Part shown: positions 43,065-53,964 of the stretch, piece by piece
Layout of the letters: every line of letters begins with the position of its first letter
Numbering within the stretch: position 1 is the first letter of the stretch
Origin: Corynespora cassiicola
Lineage: Eukaryota > Ascomycota > Dothideomycetes > Pleosporales > Corynesporascaceae
DNA: 64,000 nucleotides
Assembly: GCA_022059125.1 (NCBI GenBank)
Contig: JAEUWY010000012.1
Coordinates: 310,001-374,000 of the forward strand
Direction of reading: 5' to 3'
Made by a program: the position numbers and the translations under genes
The notes under the pieces: generated by a model
The model's input: the letters and a program-made list of their open reading frames with translations, nothing else
The model's database searches: none
What the model was told of the DNA's origin: nothing

Positions 43065-43367
43065 ATGGCCTCCGCTCCCTCGCCCTCCGAGTTCCTCACC
43101 TTCTACCGCCTCGCCGCAGTCTCAGCGCGCACCCTGACCCTCTCCGCGCACCCTACTACCGCCACCACCGCCGCTGCTGTGATCCGCACCGCGCCATTTC
43201 GCCGCGCGTTTGCCGTCTCGGCCGTGCGGCCTGCGAAGCAGTACCCCGGCGACCTGTCCACCAACGAGAAGACGAAGACGGACTTGTATCCCGACGACGA
43301 GCATGCGACGCGGAAGCGCGATCGGTTGAATATCCAGGAAGATAGCGTGGGCGCGGGCATGGAGTGA
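43065..43367 (+). CDS. Small protein with mitochondrial-type N-terminus, family unknown
   Basis: 100 residues, single exon, ATG at 43065. Residues 1-55 are rich in Ala, Thr, Arg and Ser with no acidic residue after position 9 (FYRLAAVSARTLTL, APFRRAFAVSAVRPAKQYPG), the typical look of a cleaved mitochondrial presequence. The remaining 45 residues are highly charged and end in RKRDRLNIQEDSVGAGME. I do not recognise a family; fungal proteins of this build are often conserved but unnamed. It shares its upstream region with PCC1. The coding call rests on start context, presequence and lack of alternatives. Confidence 0.7.
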   Translation: MASAPSPSEFLTFYRLAAVSARTLTLSAHPTTATTAAAVIRTAPFRRAFAVSAVRPAKQYPGDLSTNEKTKTDLYPDDEHATRKRDRLNIQEDSVGAGME

Positions 43368-46008
43368 GGGATCCCCGTTTTTCTATTGTTCATGGGTTGA
43401 TCTGGGGTTGGCGGTGTGTGGGCGGTTCGGCGAGGGGCATTCATGTCATATTGCCGTGGAGCAGGCGGATATGCAATGGCCCTGTAAATGCATACAACCG
43501 CCTCTCTCGCCACGCACTTCCCTTTCCCCAGGATGTGGGGGGGGTTTCTTGGCTTGGGTTGAACATGTGGCTAATACCATCAGAAGCGCGCACAAACACG
43601 GCGAAGGCGGACATGCAACCGAACGCAAGGACTCGGCTGGCGGCGTGAAGAAGGCCAAGGAAGAGCATCCGGAGGCGCCTGATCCGGCCATTGGCATGCA
43701 GGACGAGAGGGGTGGACGTGGTGCTTGATTGCGTGTGACACTGCATACGGCATTGTATCGATATGGCAAGGGGGCGATATAACAGAAGAAGAGGTAATGT
43801 ATGCTGCTGATATCCCGTTTTTCCAGATATGTACAATCAAAAATTCCTCGAAAGCCGATATAGCAGCAGCATACATTACTGCTGCGGGTAGAGGACAAGA
43901 GGTTACACCGCGCTGCATTGCATTGCATGCTTTGGCGTTTGATTTTCGCAAAACGGTGATTCCGTTGCGGATATCCACGGGTATCAATATGTCGGCTTCA
44001 ATTCATTCCGTTCTAAATAACATCGATCACCCGTGTGTTTGGCGAGCGAGGCGGAGAGGACATGCGTGTGTGTGTGTGTGTGTGTGTGACTGGATTTCGT
44101 GCGAGGAAGAAAGGGGATACATGCATACATCCGGGTGTGTATGCCGTGTGTGCTGCCTTCTATTTTCGCCCATACGCCATGGACAGCAACGTGCGTTTCC
44201 GCTTTTCCCATCCCGCGACGTGGTGTTTGTTTCGTCGAAAATAGATCATACCTGTTACACAGATCGAACTGCTTCCCGTTTCCGCGGTGTGGCTCACCGG
44301 AGAGTGTGGAGTGGTACTGGCAGGAAGCGGCGACATCCCTGGTTTCATGATGAGCAGCCAAATTGCAGGTGAAGAATGATGTGAAGAAAGGGGAATTCAC
44401 AGTTCCGGAGCGACCAAGTCAATCTAGGCTGCAACAAATTTTGGACTCGGGGTATTCTGATTTCTGGGAAAAGAAGGAATTGGCAGGTAGAGTGCGTACA
44501 TCTACCCGCTCTTTTCGTCTTTCTCTCTTTACTAACCAGCCCTATTCTCCATGCTCATCCCTTTGTTGTGTTCACTTTTCATATCTATGAAATCATATAT
44601 AACCCGGTTTCTTCCCTCAATTCGTTGCATTCTCAGCAGACACGTGCTGGCTCAACCACTTTGTTCGATCTTGTCATTACTCCGGAAGTTGCTAGATGCG
44701 CGGATTGGAGCTGCTCTAGTCACCATGCCAGTCCATTGCAAGAAGAAATCAAAAGGCCTGCCGCTCCTCGCTCACTGGCTCTAACCACCCCAGAGCTGGA
44801 CCCTTCGGGAGCTCACGCGTGGATGCATCCCACCTGACCTAACTGCCTGCACTATTATGACGTCCTGGAGGACCATTTTTTATCCTCTACCACAACACAA
44901 CCTCCGATTATATATACATTGTGTGGTGACTGTCTCAGCATTGCAATTACATACTGCTAATTGAATTCAGGGCTTTCGATCCCCATTCTACCTGTTGTTC
45001 ATTACGACAGCGCTCTAGGCGATACCGCCTCGGGGGGTTCATACTATAAGCAAACTTGAACACTACTGTTCTGATGTTTGGCTGTTTTTATAGACGCAAA
45101 ATTAGGCGATTTACAGCCCAGCACGAGGTAAAGTTCTTGGAACTGCAAGATAAGCTCTGTCTCTATGTCAATTGATCATATAAACGCTTTGTGGTCGAGG
45201 TTTACTATTTGTGGACACTAGATCCCTCTTACGAGAGTGTCATGTGTATTTTATGCACCATGCAGGAGTTTATGCATTGGTGCAACTGTCAAGAAAGGCA
45301 TAGCTTGATCGATTATAACCATATTCAAGTTCTTATGCTAGGAATCAATGTACAACACCACATAGAAGTTATGCGCCGAAATTTCTTCCAAGTAGCGACT
45401 GTCTCATAATGATATATACTTTCTAAGGTAACACCGTGTCAGAGGTACCGAATATTCTAGATGGTATTAGTAACGCGCGCAGCGACATACATAGCAGAGC
45501 GATGTGCGTGTAGAAAAGCCGGAATTATATTAAAATTAACGGCGTTGTGATTCTTCCCCCTACCTTTTAGGCAAATCATCCCATTAGCTTGCGAAAACTA
45601 ATCTTACGGCCGTGAGATCGATCAGGCTGTTGATTGAGCGCCGGACTTCGACGTCGCGGGCGGAGACAAGCCAACAGCAGAATCATGTGCGACAGTGAAT
45701 CGAGTGCTAAAGGGTAAATTATCTGAACTATAAAGATATCGGTGGCTGTCGGATCTGTTTTCGGATAAGGCTTGAGAAGGGGGAAGGTCTCCAAGTGGCT
45801 ATGAGACGATACCAGTGGTTGTTCACCTATCACTTGTAATTACCTTAAGAAAAATAGCATTCCCAATCTAAAACATGTATACTAAAACACCATAGGATAA
45901 TTAAGGGCTAAACTATGAGATTAACGACTTGGCTGTAAACGAATGACTGCCTGGTTGGTTCCTGGTTACAAACGAAATCATTCTTCGTCTACATTCTGTC
46001 GCATGTTT
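43368..46008. other. 2.6-kb gene-poor, increasingly AT-rich stretch
   Basis: Left edge of the second AT-rich island. It holds a TG dinucleotide run at 44066-44088. Some frames of 60-215 codons exist around 43.7-44.4 kb, but they overlap the microsatellite and show no motif. From 44.8 to 46 kb the DNA is AT-rich with many stops. No gene or recognisable transposon supported. Confidence 0.5.
44066..44088. repeat. (TG)n microsatellite
   Basis: About eleven TG units without interruption in intergenic DNA. Confidence 0.95.
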
Positions 46009-46757
46009 CTATTGGAAGAGTGGCTGCGATTGAAGAAGCATCAAAATGAGGCATATTAGCATCGTGTAAGTTCCCCCTGGCATCCTTGGAACACCACTGT
46101 CTCTTTCTCCAGATCCGCAGTTGCACGATCGTTCGGGTCCCTCCTCACGCTCTACTGCCCTTGGCCTAACTACATCAGGGTAGCCAGGGTTTGGCTCTGC
46201 AAAATCATACGTCAGATATTTCTCCAATCAAGTGAAATATATGCGGGGCGAGAATTGGAAGCCCTCCTTACCAAGATAAGCAATGTACTGGCCTTCCATC
46301 CAGCCAAACTTCATCAACGCCTCTTCCCTCCTCCCGCGGAAGTTGAAAAGCTATCAGCAGTTAAGAAGTTATTTCAGAAGAAAGAAGGTACAGAAATCAA
46401 CTCACGACATCAGTCTTGAATGGTCCGAAGATCAGCTCCCAGGCTCGAAGCAGGAGAATCTTGCTCTCTCCAAATTGCTTTGGTCCCAAGTGCTTGACCG
46501 ACAGACCAAGGGCTTCAAGTTCCTCTCGTAGCTTGTTGGGTTCCTTTAAATATTCAGTCTATTGTATAGGTAGATTGCGATGGCATACTTACAAGAAAGA
46601 TACCTTTTTTCACATACCACATCTCGAGCAGAGAGGCCTACTAAGAGTGAGCAGCAGAAAACAAACATGATTCGAGAATTGCTACCTTATAGGGACAGCC
46701 GCATGGAAGGACCTCTTCCTCTTCGGTACCGTCTGGGGCATCATCTCCTGTTGGCAT
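46009..46757 (-). CDS. Unrecognised protein, 5-exon model
   Basis: Proposed exons (minus strand): 46757-46686, 46637-46593, 46543-46406, 46350-46272 and 46196-46009, joining in frame to 173 residues. All four introns have GT..AG ends (donors GTAGCA, GTAAGT, GTGAGT, GTAAGG; acceptors GTAG, AAAG, ATAG, GCAG) and are 44-76 nt. The product has an acidic start (PTGDDAPDGTEEEEV), a short Cys patch (LPCGCPYK), then a compact helical-looking region (EELEALGLSVKHLGPKQFG, LLLRAWELIFGPFKTDV, GWMEGQYIAYLG). I do not recognise it. The run of in-frame splice joins argues for a real gene; the last 20 residues look like chance sequence, so the true 3' end may differ. It could also be the 3' part of the next gene upstream. 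Confidence 0.55.
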
Positions 46758-47141
46758 TTTCTATTCGTATTAAGTCAGCTTTGTCCTATCCCTGCTTTAT
46801 AAGCGGCTTTTGCCATGACTGATAAAGTTGACATATCAAGCAGTAAGCAATGTTTCTTTTAGAAAAGCATCCATTCAATTAGAAAACGATAGTTGAACAG
46901 GTTTGTGCTTGCAGATATTATAGAGTGAAGATGTCTGTTGTTGAGGAGTTGGAGAATGTGGATTGAATTTCAGGGGCTTGGCAGTGATTGAAGTAGAACT
47001 TCAAGGAAATCATGGTTTTTTTTACTTACTGCTCCTAACGATTTGCAACTATAGCAGCGGGGCTTAGCATTTGCGTTTCCTCAAAAAGCTCTTCTTATAT
47101 GCTGTTAGTCTTTGGCAGTGCTTAGTATAGTTGAAACATAC
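46758..47141. other. AT-rich stretch between the two unrecognised genes
   Basis: May contain intron or 3' exon sequence of the upstream gene: a minus-strand segment near 47,040-47,095 (ELFEETQMLSPAAIVANR) looks exon-like but does not join in frame. Confidence 0.4.
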
Positions 47142-47857
47142 CGAAGTCGTTCCTCTAAGTGCGCATGCTCGTCAGGTTTAAGACTCCACCGTTTTTCCCA
47201 CTGTTCACGAAGCTCATCAGCATTGTCCAGGTCTCTCTTAGGATAGAAGGTTGCTTTGCGCTTGGTTTTGGTGGGTAGTTGGTCGTGATACTGTACAGTG
47301 TTAGCTTGGGGAGGTACCTGGGGGTAGGGTGAAGAAAAGCTCGAAGTTAACGAGGGAGTATGAAAAAAACCTCGATCTCAATGAGGAAAAGAATGAACCA
47401 ATCAGATCTCTAGGAGCGTCCTCTTGGGGAGGGGGGGAGGGGGAGGCACCCCACGGCTAGGATGTTTTCAAAAGGGTGTTCCATGCCCTTAATATATAAA
47501 ACAGAGATCAGAAAGACGCGAAAAACATGAACAAACCTCGTGTTTTTCATGAGACTCCTCATCGGAAGAAGATGGGTAGTCCGATCTCCCCGAGAGGAAG
47601 CGGAAGTGAGGCCCTACACCAGTGGGGGCTTCAGGGCTGCTTAATGGATGATTGTCCTGAAGTGCAGGTAATTCAGGACTACAGAGAGGAACTGAATTGA
47701 TATACGAGACGAGGGGGCTATTTAGATGCTCGTCTGAAGCGGCAAGACGGGGTCGTTGGGCTGGAATTTTGGTGTTCCTTGAGGTGCTGGGCTTTTCGGC
47801 CGGCCTCTTGCGGTCAACACCGGGTTTCTTCCCCCTTCTCGACTTTTCCGACGGCAT
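47142..47857 (-). CDS. Unrecognised basic protein, 3' end unresolved
   Basis: Exon 1 runs 47857-47537 from an ATG (MPSEKSRRGKKPG) and exon 2 runs 47290-47142; the intron is phase 0, donor GTTTGT, acceptor GTACAG. Exon 1 is rich in Lys, Arg, Ser and Pro, looks disordered, and starts like a nuclear protein. Exon 2 is charged and helical (RKATFYPKRDLDNADELREQ, RWSLKPDEHAHLEERLR). The next donor after 47142 (GTATGT) is good, but every acceptor I tried soon meets a stop, except one that ends the protein with about eight residues. So the C-terminus is uncertain, and a link to the gene at 46.0-46.8 kb or decay of the gene are both possible. No family recognised. Confidence 0.45.
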
Positions 47858-49094
47858 GATTAGAGCAGCAAGTAGAGGAAATAAATCTTGGTAGGACTTT
47901 TCGACGATGGTAAACGGTTAAGAGAAAAGAGAGATTGAGTGGCTGCTTTATAACGTCGGTCTACCGTTTGGAACTAACCTAAAAGAGTAAAGAAGGATAT
48001 TTAGGGATCGCCTGTGCAGCTTCTACGCGACACCAAGGTATAATAACTAGTAAGATAATGCTAATATTAAACTGAAGGACGTACGTATACGCTGGAACGG
48101 GAATTTACAAGCAAATAACAGCTAGAATTACCTGAACAATTATATCATTAACAGAAGGCTGATGCGATGCAGTGCTCGACTTCTCTAATACGGTGGCCAG
48201 TGAATGGTTATATCACGTGACTCAAATCAACGTTACCAGATCTCCTTCGTTTGAATTTTACATTTGCTTGTGTATATGACCAAATATAAAGCCTATGTAA
48301 TTTAGTCATATCTAATATAGTAGAACTTTCTGTTATGATGTTCTACAGAGAGAGAAATAAAAAGTAGTATTTAAGCCAAGAGAAGAGAACCCTTACAGCT
48401 CTTCAGATATTTGATTTACAGACTTGAAACTTTAAGTACTACTAAACATTGTATATAAAATAGTTTCTAAGGCGATTTCAATATTTCTGTTGCTTTTAGC
48501 GCACTAGCTCACTGCTCTGTTTTTACCTGACAACTGAATGCAAGTATTAGTTTTTAGCATTGTGTTTTACTCCAGGCACATCCAAACGAGCGATACATCT
48601 GTCTATATGAAGGAGAATTCTCATCCTAGTCTTTCAGATTATTATCAGGGCTATGACCAGCCCTTACGAACAATATCGTGAGATAGCAGTATGCCTCATG
48701 GATCTGCCCTTTGACTTGCCAAAATTGGGCATCCTAAATCCATTTTATCTTCTGAGTTTATTCTAAGGACAATAATTGATTGGTTCACGAATTGGTAGTG
48801 CGTACTAAGCGATTATGCGTGGAGCTGTTTCGACCCTCCGATGCTCCGAACCCCGTCGGACGAAATCTTCTAGCCCATTAGTAAAGCTGCAAGATTTAAC
48901 GTAAATGTAACGGAATTAAACTACTTCTTAGAGCAATGATTTGTAAGACTGGTTGCAACTAATGAATGGTTGGCAATATAAAATAGGCACGCTGCTCTTA
49001 AAACATAGAGATTCTCGAATCCATAGCACAAAACTGCCATCTCATCACCCTTATACTCGGAATACCGAGATTGACCTACCTTATCAAATTCACC
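47858..49094. other. AT-rich spacer, no gene supported
   Basis: Very AT-rich around 47.9-48.9 kb, stops in all frames. It contains TCACGTGAC at 48213-48221. No transposon ends seen. Confidence 0.5.
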
Positions 49095-50000
49095 ATGAAA
49101 GGCTCAATATTTGTCGCAGGAGCTACAGGTACCCAAGGCAGCCCCCTGGTGAAACTCCTGCTCCAACGCAGCTACAAAGTGCACATCCTCGTCCGCGACC
49201 CTGCCTCAAGCAAAGCCCAAAATTTAAAGTCACTGGGCGCCATACTTCATGCCGGTGACCTGGAATCCATCGACGCCATCGAAAACGCCATCGACGACTC
49301 TCAAGCCATGTACTTCGCCATCCCATCCGCACCCGACGCAACCAAATACGCAAAGAACATCATCGAAGCAGCCCAGCGCAAGAAAGTCACCCACGTGATA
49401 TATTCCAGCGTCGCCCGAGCCGGCGACCACGAATCCTTCCCCGGCTGGAACGCAAACTATCCACTGGCGTCGTACTGGACCGAAAAGCACGAGATCGAGG
49501 ACATGGTGCGCGGCGCCAACTTTGGGCACTGGACCATCCTCCGCCCCGCGTTCTTCATGCAGAATTTCTGCAGGCCCGTCTGCGACCACATGTTCCCGGA
49601 CCTCCTTCTTCGCCCGCGCAAGCTCCGGGTTCCGTACCGCCCGAACACGACGTTGGATCTCATTGGCGTGGAGGACATTGCCAAATTCGCGCTCAGGGCT
49701 TTTGAGTCGCCCGAGGAGTTTTCAGGAAAAGAGGTTGCGCTGGCTTCGGAGAAGCTGACTGCTTCTGAGATTGCTGAGAAGTTAGAGGGGGTGAGGGGGG
49801 AAGAGGTTGGGGTAGAGTACATATCGGATGAGGAGGAGAGGCAGCGGCTCGCGAAGGGTGATTTGCAGTCTCTCATCCTGGCGTCGTATGTTTGGAACCG
49901 GGAGGTTGGATATAATGTGGATATTGGGGCATTGCAAAAGTATGGCATTACCTTGACGCCAATGGCGGAAGCGCTGGACCGGCAGGCCCTGGGCTGGTAG
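49095..50000 (+). CDS. NmrA-like NAD(P)-binding protein
   Basis: 301 residues, single exon, start at the ATG at 49095 (MKGSIFVAGATG). The Rossmann loop GATGTQG near 10-16 binds NAD(P), and the rest follows the NmrA/HSCARG layout: VHILVRDPASSKAQNLKSLG, ILHAGDLES, MYFAIPS, VTHVIYSSVARAGDHE, then the substrate-side TILRPAFFMQNF and VEDIAKFALRAF. The catalytic Tyr-x-x-x-Lys of true reductases is absent in the usual place, as in NmrA itself. Members act as redox sensors, co-regulators (nitrogen repression) or unusual reductases; which applies is not visible. The coding DNA is GC-rich beside an AT-rich flank, and the gene stands alone. Confidence 0.9.
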   Translation: MKGSIFVAGATGTQGSPLVKLLLQRSYKVHILVRDPASSKAQNLKSLGAILHAGDLESIDAIENAIDDSQAMYFAIPSAPDATKYAKNIIEAAQRKKVTHVIYSSVARAGDHESFPGWNANYPLASYWTEKHEIEDMVRGANFGHWTILRPAFFMQNFCRPVCDHMFPDLLLRPRKLRVPYRPNTTLDLIGVEDIAKFALRAFESPEEFSGKEVALASEKLTASEIAEKLEGVRGEEVGVEYISDEEERQRLAKGDLQSLILASYVWNREVGYNVDIGALQKYGITLTPMAEALDRQALGW

Positions 50001-51313
50001 TATATATGTTCCACGTTGAAGGTGGTCACTTTTGGTGCGGCTTCCATTCTCTCTTCGGGAGAAAAGGATCGATTCGATGTGATCGCTAGTATATGAAGAG
50101 GTACTCGGGTGTTTTGACGTAAACCAGCATATATGAATCGTATCATGTCGCTATCATATACACTATTTCTGCCACCCTTCTTGCTTCAAGACGAGTCCAC
50201 ATCATTTAGAGAAGCCTTTTTTTTCTTTCCATTGCGCACATTTCTTGAATAGATGTAAGCATGGACTGGCAGTAACACGGCTCGGTGCCCGGGCCATTGC
50301 CAACGTGAGACTTCCCGGAAGTTGGTCTGAATCGAGACTGGGGGGCTAATACGGAGAATAGAAAGGAAACACCACACCTACTCCTGATTCTAGAATAGTC
50401 CTCTTTGAAGAAGGTGTAGAATCAACAAAAATGGTATCAGGGGGCGAGGATCGATGCCGGCAATGTGCGGAAGAATCCGGCAGTCGCATTGAGATGCAAT
50501 CGTATATCTTCATTTGCCACTGTAGCCATGTTTCATGAGGGAACATCTTTGACAGGATATTGAGATCTTTCTGGTACATGGGCATATTGTATGACGTGAA
50601 CAATATTCGTGAGAGCACGCTCCTCCGCACAACCGCCAATCCCCGAGCGCACATCACGATGCCGAATTTCTCCGCCGAATGTCGATTAGTGCGACCCCAA
50701 AGAGTCACAAGGGGCACCCATCATCCCACGGCATGTGAGAAGCGAGAAAACCGGGGCTTGCGGAATGAATGATTTGCAGTCTTGTGGGGATAAAGTGGAT
50801 ATTACTCCCTGTATGATCATGTGCGTCGTGTGAACCCCCCCCCCCTCACGACCGCCCGTGCGAAACCTCCCTCGTAGTCGTGAGCTATAAAACCTCTGAC
50901 CCCCCTCCAAAAAACCAAATTCGGATCCCCACCACGTAGCACAAGTATAGGGAGGAGTAGTCGCAATCCCAGCACACAACGCCTCCTGGCCGCCCTGTCG
51001 CGACATGTTGAAACGGAAGAAGCAACTAGTATTCGCATCGTCTATGATGAAACACTACACTAACCAGGTATCTTGAGGGGTCCAGATTCGACCGTGGAAT
51101 CGAAATAGGGCAAAGGGAAAGGGAAAAAAACAAAAAAAGAGAACCTCTGCTCGCCAATGCAAAAAATAAAGATAATACGAGCGCGCCCCGGAAATGTAGA
51201 CGCCAACCACCAAAATTCCTGTTTCTTCTTCAACATCCGCCTGAACACGCATACCTTGTCGTACCTCAGTACATCGGTGGAGGTCTTGTTACTACTCTGA
51301 ATAAAACGATTCT
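50001..51313. other. Intergenic, no gene supported
   Basis: Contains a C-run at about 50827-50836. The right part is the 3' flank of the next minus-strand gene. No convincing frame. Confidence 0.5.
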
Positions 51314-52123
51314 CTAAATGGCAGCATGGAGAGTCAGACACGCCACCAGGCCGTCTATCTCGCGGTCGTCGACCACACATATGCCCCCGCGTGAGAAGAA
51401 GGCGCCGCCGAGGGCATATTTCCCAATCTGGACTTTGCGCTGATCCTGCCCTTCGCCCTCGATGCGATACAGCGTCTTTTTCTCCGACAATCCCTTCTCT
51501 GCTTCCCAAAAGTAGGACTGGGCATTCAGGGTGAAAGCCTCGGGGGAAAAGGGCTTGTTCTTGGTGGAAATGGGATGGTGGCAGTGAGGCGAGTCTTCGG
51601 GGAAGGTGATGACCGTCTCCCCACTTGTGCTCCCCGTTAGCTTCAACTGGGCCAGCTCCTCGCCCCGCTCGTCCTTTATGCTGTAGTGCTTGGATGTGCG
51701 CAATAACGGGCCCTCACGGAAGTAGGTGAAGACGGGTGAGAAGGTGTGTTCTTTCAGCGCCCGCTTGACGTCGGCCTTGTACTCCGAGTCGAGCTCCGTG
51801 TACGGCACGCTGATGTCGTCGGTCAGGTCCAGCACCCTGACTTCGCGAGTTCCGTGCGGAGTCACCCAAAAGGTGTGCGTCGGGACGAAAGGCTGCTCAT
51901 CGAGGGGAAGATGGGAAGCATCGGATCCGTGGGAGCTGTTGAGGCGTTCGTTGCTAGAGGTCGCCCTGGGACTCTTCAGGGAGCTCTTCAAAGAGCTCTT
52001 CGAGTCGACTCGTGCCAGGCGCTGGCGGATGCTCCCAAATTTCCGCTTCGGGGGTGGGGTGAGAGTCGTGACAGGCTCGGTCTCGGTTTCCTGGGAGGTT
52101 ATTGTGGTGGTGGCGGTGGTCAT
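51314..52123 (-). CDS. Unrecognised protein with beta-rich domain
   Basis: 269 residues, single exon, ATG at 52123. The first 80 residues are Thr/Ser-rich and basic (SLKSSLKS repeat) and look disordered. From about 88 to the end the sequence alternates in short strands (HTFWVTPHGTREVRVLDL, GPLLRTSKHYSIKDERGEEL, YFWEAEKGLSEKKTLYRI, GGICVVDDREIDGLVACL) in the manner of small tubby-like or LURP-one-related barrels. That likeness is a guess from pattern only. No catalytic or membrane motif. The frame is long, with codon use like its neighbours, so I trust the gene call more than any function. Confidence 0.75.
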   Translation of the reverse strand: MTTATTTITSQETETEPVTTLTPPPKRKFGSIRQRLARVDSKSSLKSSLKSPRATSSNERLNSSHGSDASHLPLDEQPFVPTHTFWVTPHGTREVRVLDLTDDISVPYTELDSEYKADVKRALKEHTFSPVFTYFREGPLLRTSKHYSIKDERGEELAQLKLTGSTSGETVITFPEDSPHCHHPISTKNKPFSPEAFTLNAQSYFWEAEKGLSEKKTLYRIEGEGQDQRKVQIGKYALGGAFFSRGGICVVDDREIDGLVACLTLHAAI

Positions 52124-53964
52124 GTTGGTGGTTGTTGAGAAATGGCTTTTTTTTTTGGAATGACTTGACGAGAATGAAAGAGCGAGGACGTATACAGGGT
52201 TATTTGAAGAGGATGCAGATCCGTATATTAGGATTATTGGGAAAGACGACTGAGGGAGTGACTGGAAAGGAACGTGGATGTCGGAGGCACAAAGGGGAAG
52301 TGGGTGACTTAAGTAACTACCCAGGCAGACTGTTCTTGCAAAAAAATAAACGAATGAGACGGCAGGTGAAACCCAGGTGCCTAGCCGCCAACTCTAAAGC
52401 CATTGCTTCAAAACGCCAGGAACTATGGTGTTCAGCTCTGCGAAGGTGAGAAGCAAGTCGGAGGGGTGGGCCCTGCCATTGGGCGGTATCATGGGCTAAG
52501 GCATCGAAAAGGGAGCCTGACGGGAAGGGATTATCATCTGGCTCGCTCTGGAGCTAGGCTGCACAGCCACCATGCGAGGCCGGTTGCATGACGAAGGGTG
52601 GAGGAGCGGGCCAGGTCGAGAGAGCGGTGATGGTGGCCATGTAGATCGCGGCTGACGCACAATCCGTCTCTGATGGGCAGAGACCGGTTGGCGACGGCGA
52701 CATGGTGGGTGGAAATGATGGGATGGAACGGGAGGCGCAAGGCCGTGGCGGACCGATAGTGGCTGGGCGCTAGTACGCTTTGGATCAGGCGGCATCGGTT
52801 TCTCAGAGGCCAGGAGAGGCCGTGCAGAGCTGGCGCGGAGCTGGCGCCGAGTTTTCCATGAGCGCCTGCTGCATGAAGCTGGAGGACGAGGCGCCCCAGC
52901 AGGCAAAGAGGACCATGTCCAGCGGGTGGGTGGTGGCTTCAGGGTCTCCAGGGTCTCCAGGGCCTCCATGGCCTCCATGGCCTCCAGGGCCTCCAGGGCT
53001 GTCTGTGTTTGACGCCGTCCAGCTCGGCGCTACCGAGGCACCTCATTTAACTGCCTACCTACATGCCTTGGTACATGCCAGCTCTTGCCCTGCAGCATCT
53101 GCGGCCTCGTCCTAGGAGAATTAGGACGGCCGCCCGAAGCCACGCCGATCGCAGCCATGTGGCGGTGCGCAAAGGGGCAGGTGGCCGGGCTGGCGCGTGA
53201 ATGTCCGTGGGCACGTGACCCTTGAGCGCGGGCGTGTCCTCCTGGCCCTCCCGGGGCGCTGCAGCGCTGGGCATGCGCACCGTCGTCATATATGTGCCTG
53301 TCGTGTATGCAGTGCCTGGGCCAACCGCTGGCCCTGCGCCATCTCAATGAGTCGTGCTGGCCACATGTCAGCATTGTATCGCTCCCTCGTCCCCCGTCCC
53401 CGACCCCGAGATCGAGTCTCCCGCCCCCGAGCAGGCAAGACAAAGCTGCTGTGCAGGCGCGCGACTGCCGCTTAGCCAGGCACAAGGACGCAGGGAGAAG
53501 GGCCCAGGGAGAGGGCACCGAGAGGAGCGCGGTCCGCCGTCTCGACCTGGGCCATGCAGCCGCCATTGTTTGGCTCCCGCTTGTTCGCTTCGCTGGACGT
53601 GGCGGTAAATGACGTTAATGGCGCGCTTGCCCATTGCCAAGGCCTAACCCGCCGTGCTCGGGCTATCTTGATGAAACGCTTCACTTCTTTAACCCTACAA
53701 ACTGCCCACAGCCTCCACCCTCCGCCTTCTACTTTGTCCCCCGCCGTGCCCTCCTCGCCTTTGCGCTCCTCCACCCTCCTTCACACCACACCACCACACC
53801 CCGTTTTCTCCGCAGCCTGCAAGTAGAGTCCGCCATACACCACCCCCCCCCGACCGCACCCCAGCAAGACATCGCGTGCCCATGGACCATTCTTCCTGAC
53901 ATAGACTGCGCGCCCACGTTACACCTTTCCCCCAAGACCGTGCGGCGGCACCGCCCTCGTCATC
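52124..53964. other. Intergenic, divergent promoters at both ends
   Basis: 1.84 kb between start codons. It has an imperfect CTCCAGGG/CTCCATGG repeat at about 52,935-53,000, CACGTGAC at 53212-53219, and a C/T-rich leader before the CSC1-type gene. Frames on the minus strand at 52.5-53.6 kb overlap this repeat and show no motif. Confidence 0.55.

Noticed and set aside
43725..44372. 215-codon plus-strand frame
   Set aside because: Crosses the TG microsatellite (giving a Cys/Val run) and shows no domain, presequence or splice signals.
45191..45409. 72-codon frame in AT-rich DNA (CILCTMQEFMHWCNCQ)
   Set aside because: Begins at TTG, no upstream exon or signal peptide found, no family likeness.
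43368..49094. Transposable element in the AT-rich islands
   Set aside because: I found no transposase or reverse-transcriptase motif, no terminal repeats and no target-site duplications, so I do not annotate one; a repeat-library search would be decisive.
52496..53566. Minus-strand frames of 160-178 codons upstream of the CSC1-type gene
   Set aside because: Composition follows the local CTCCAGGG repeat and GC-rich promoter DNA; no motif and no consistent start.
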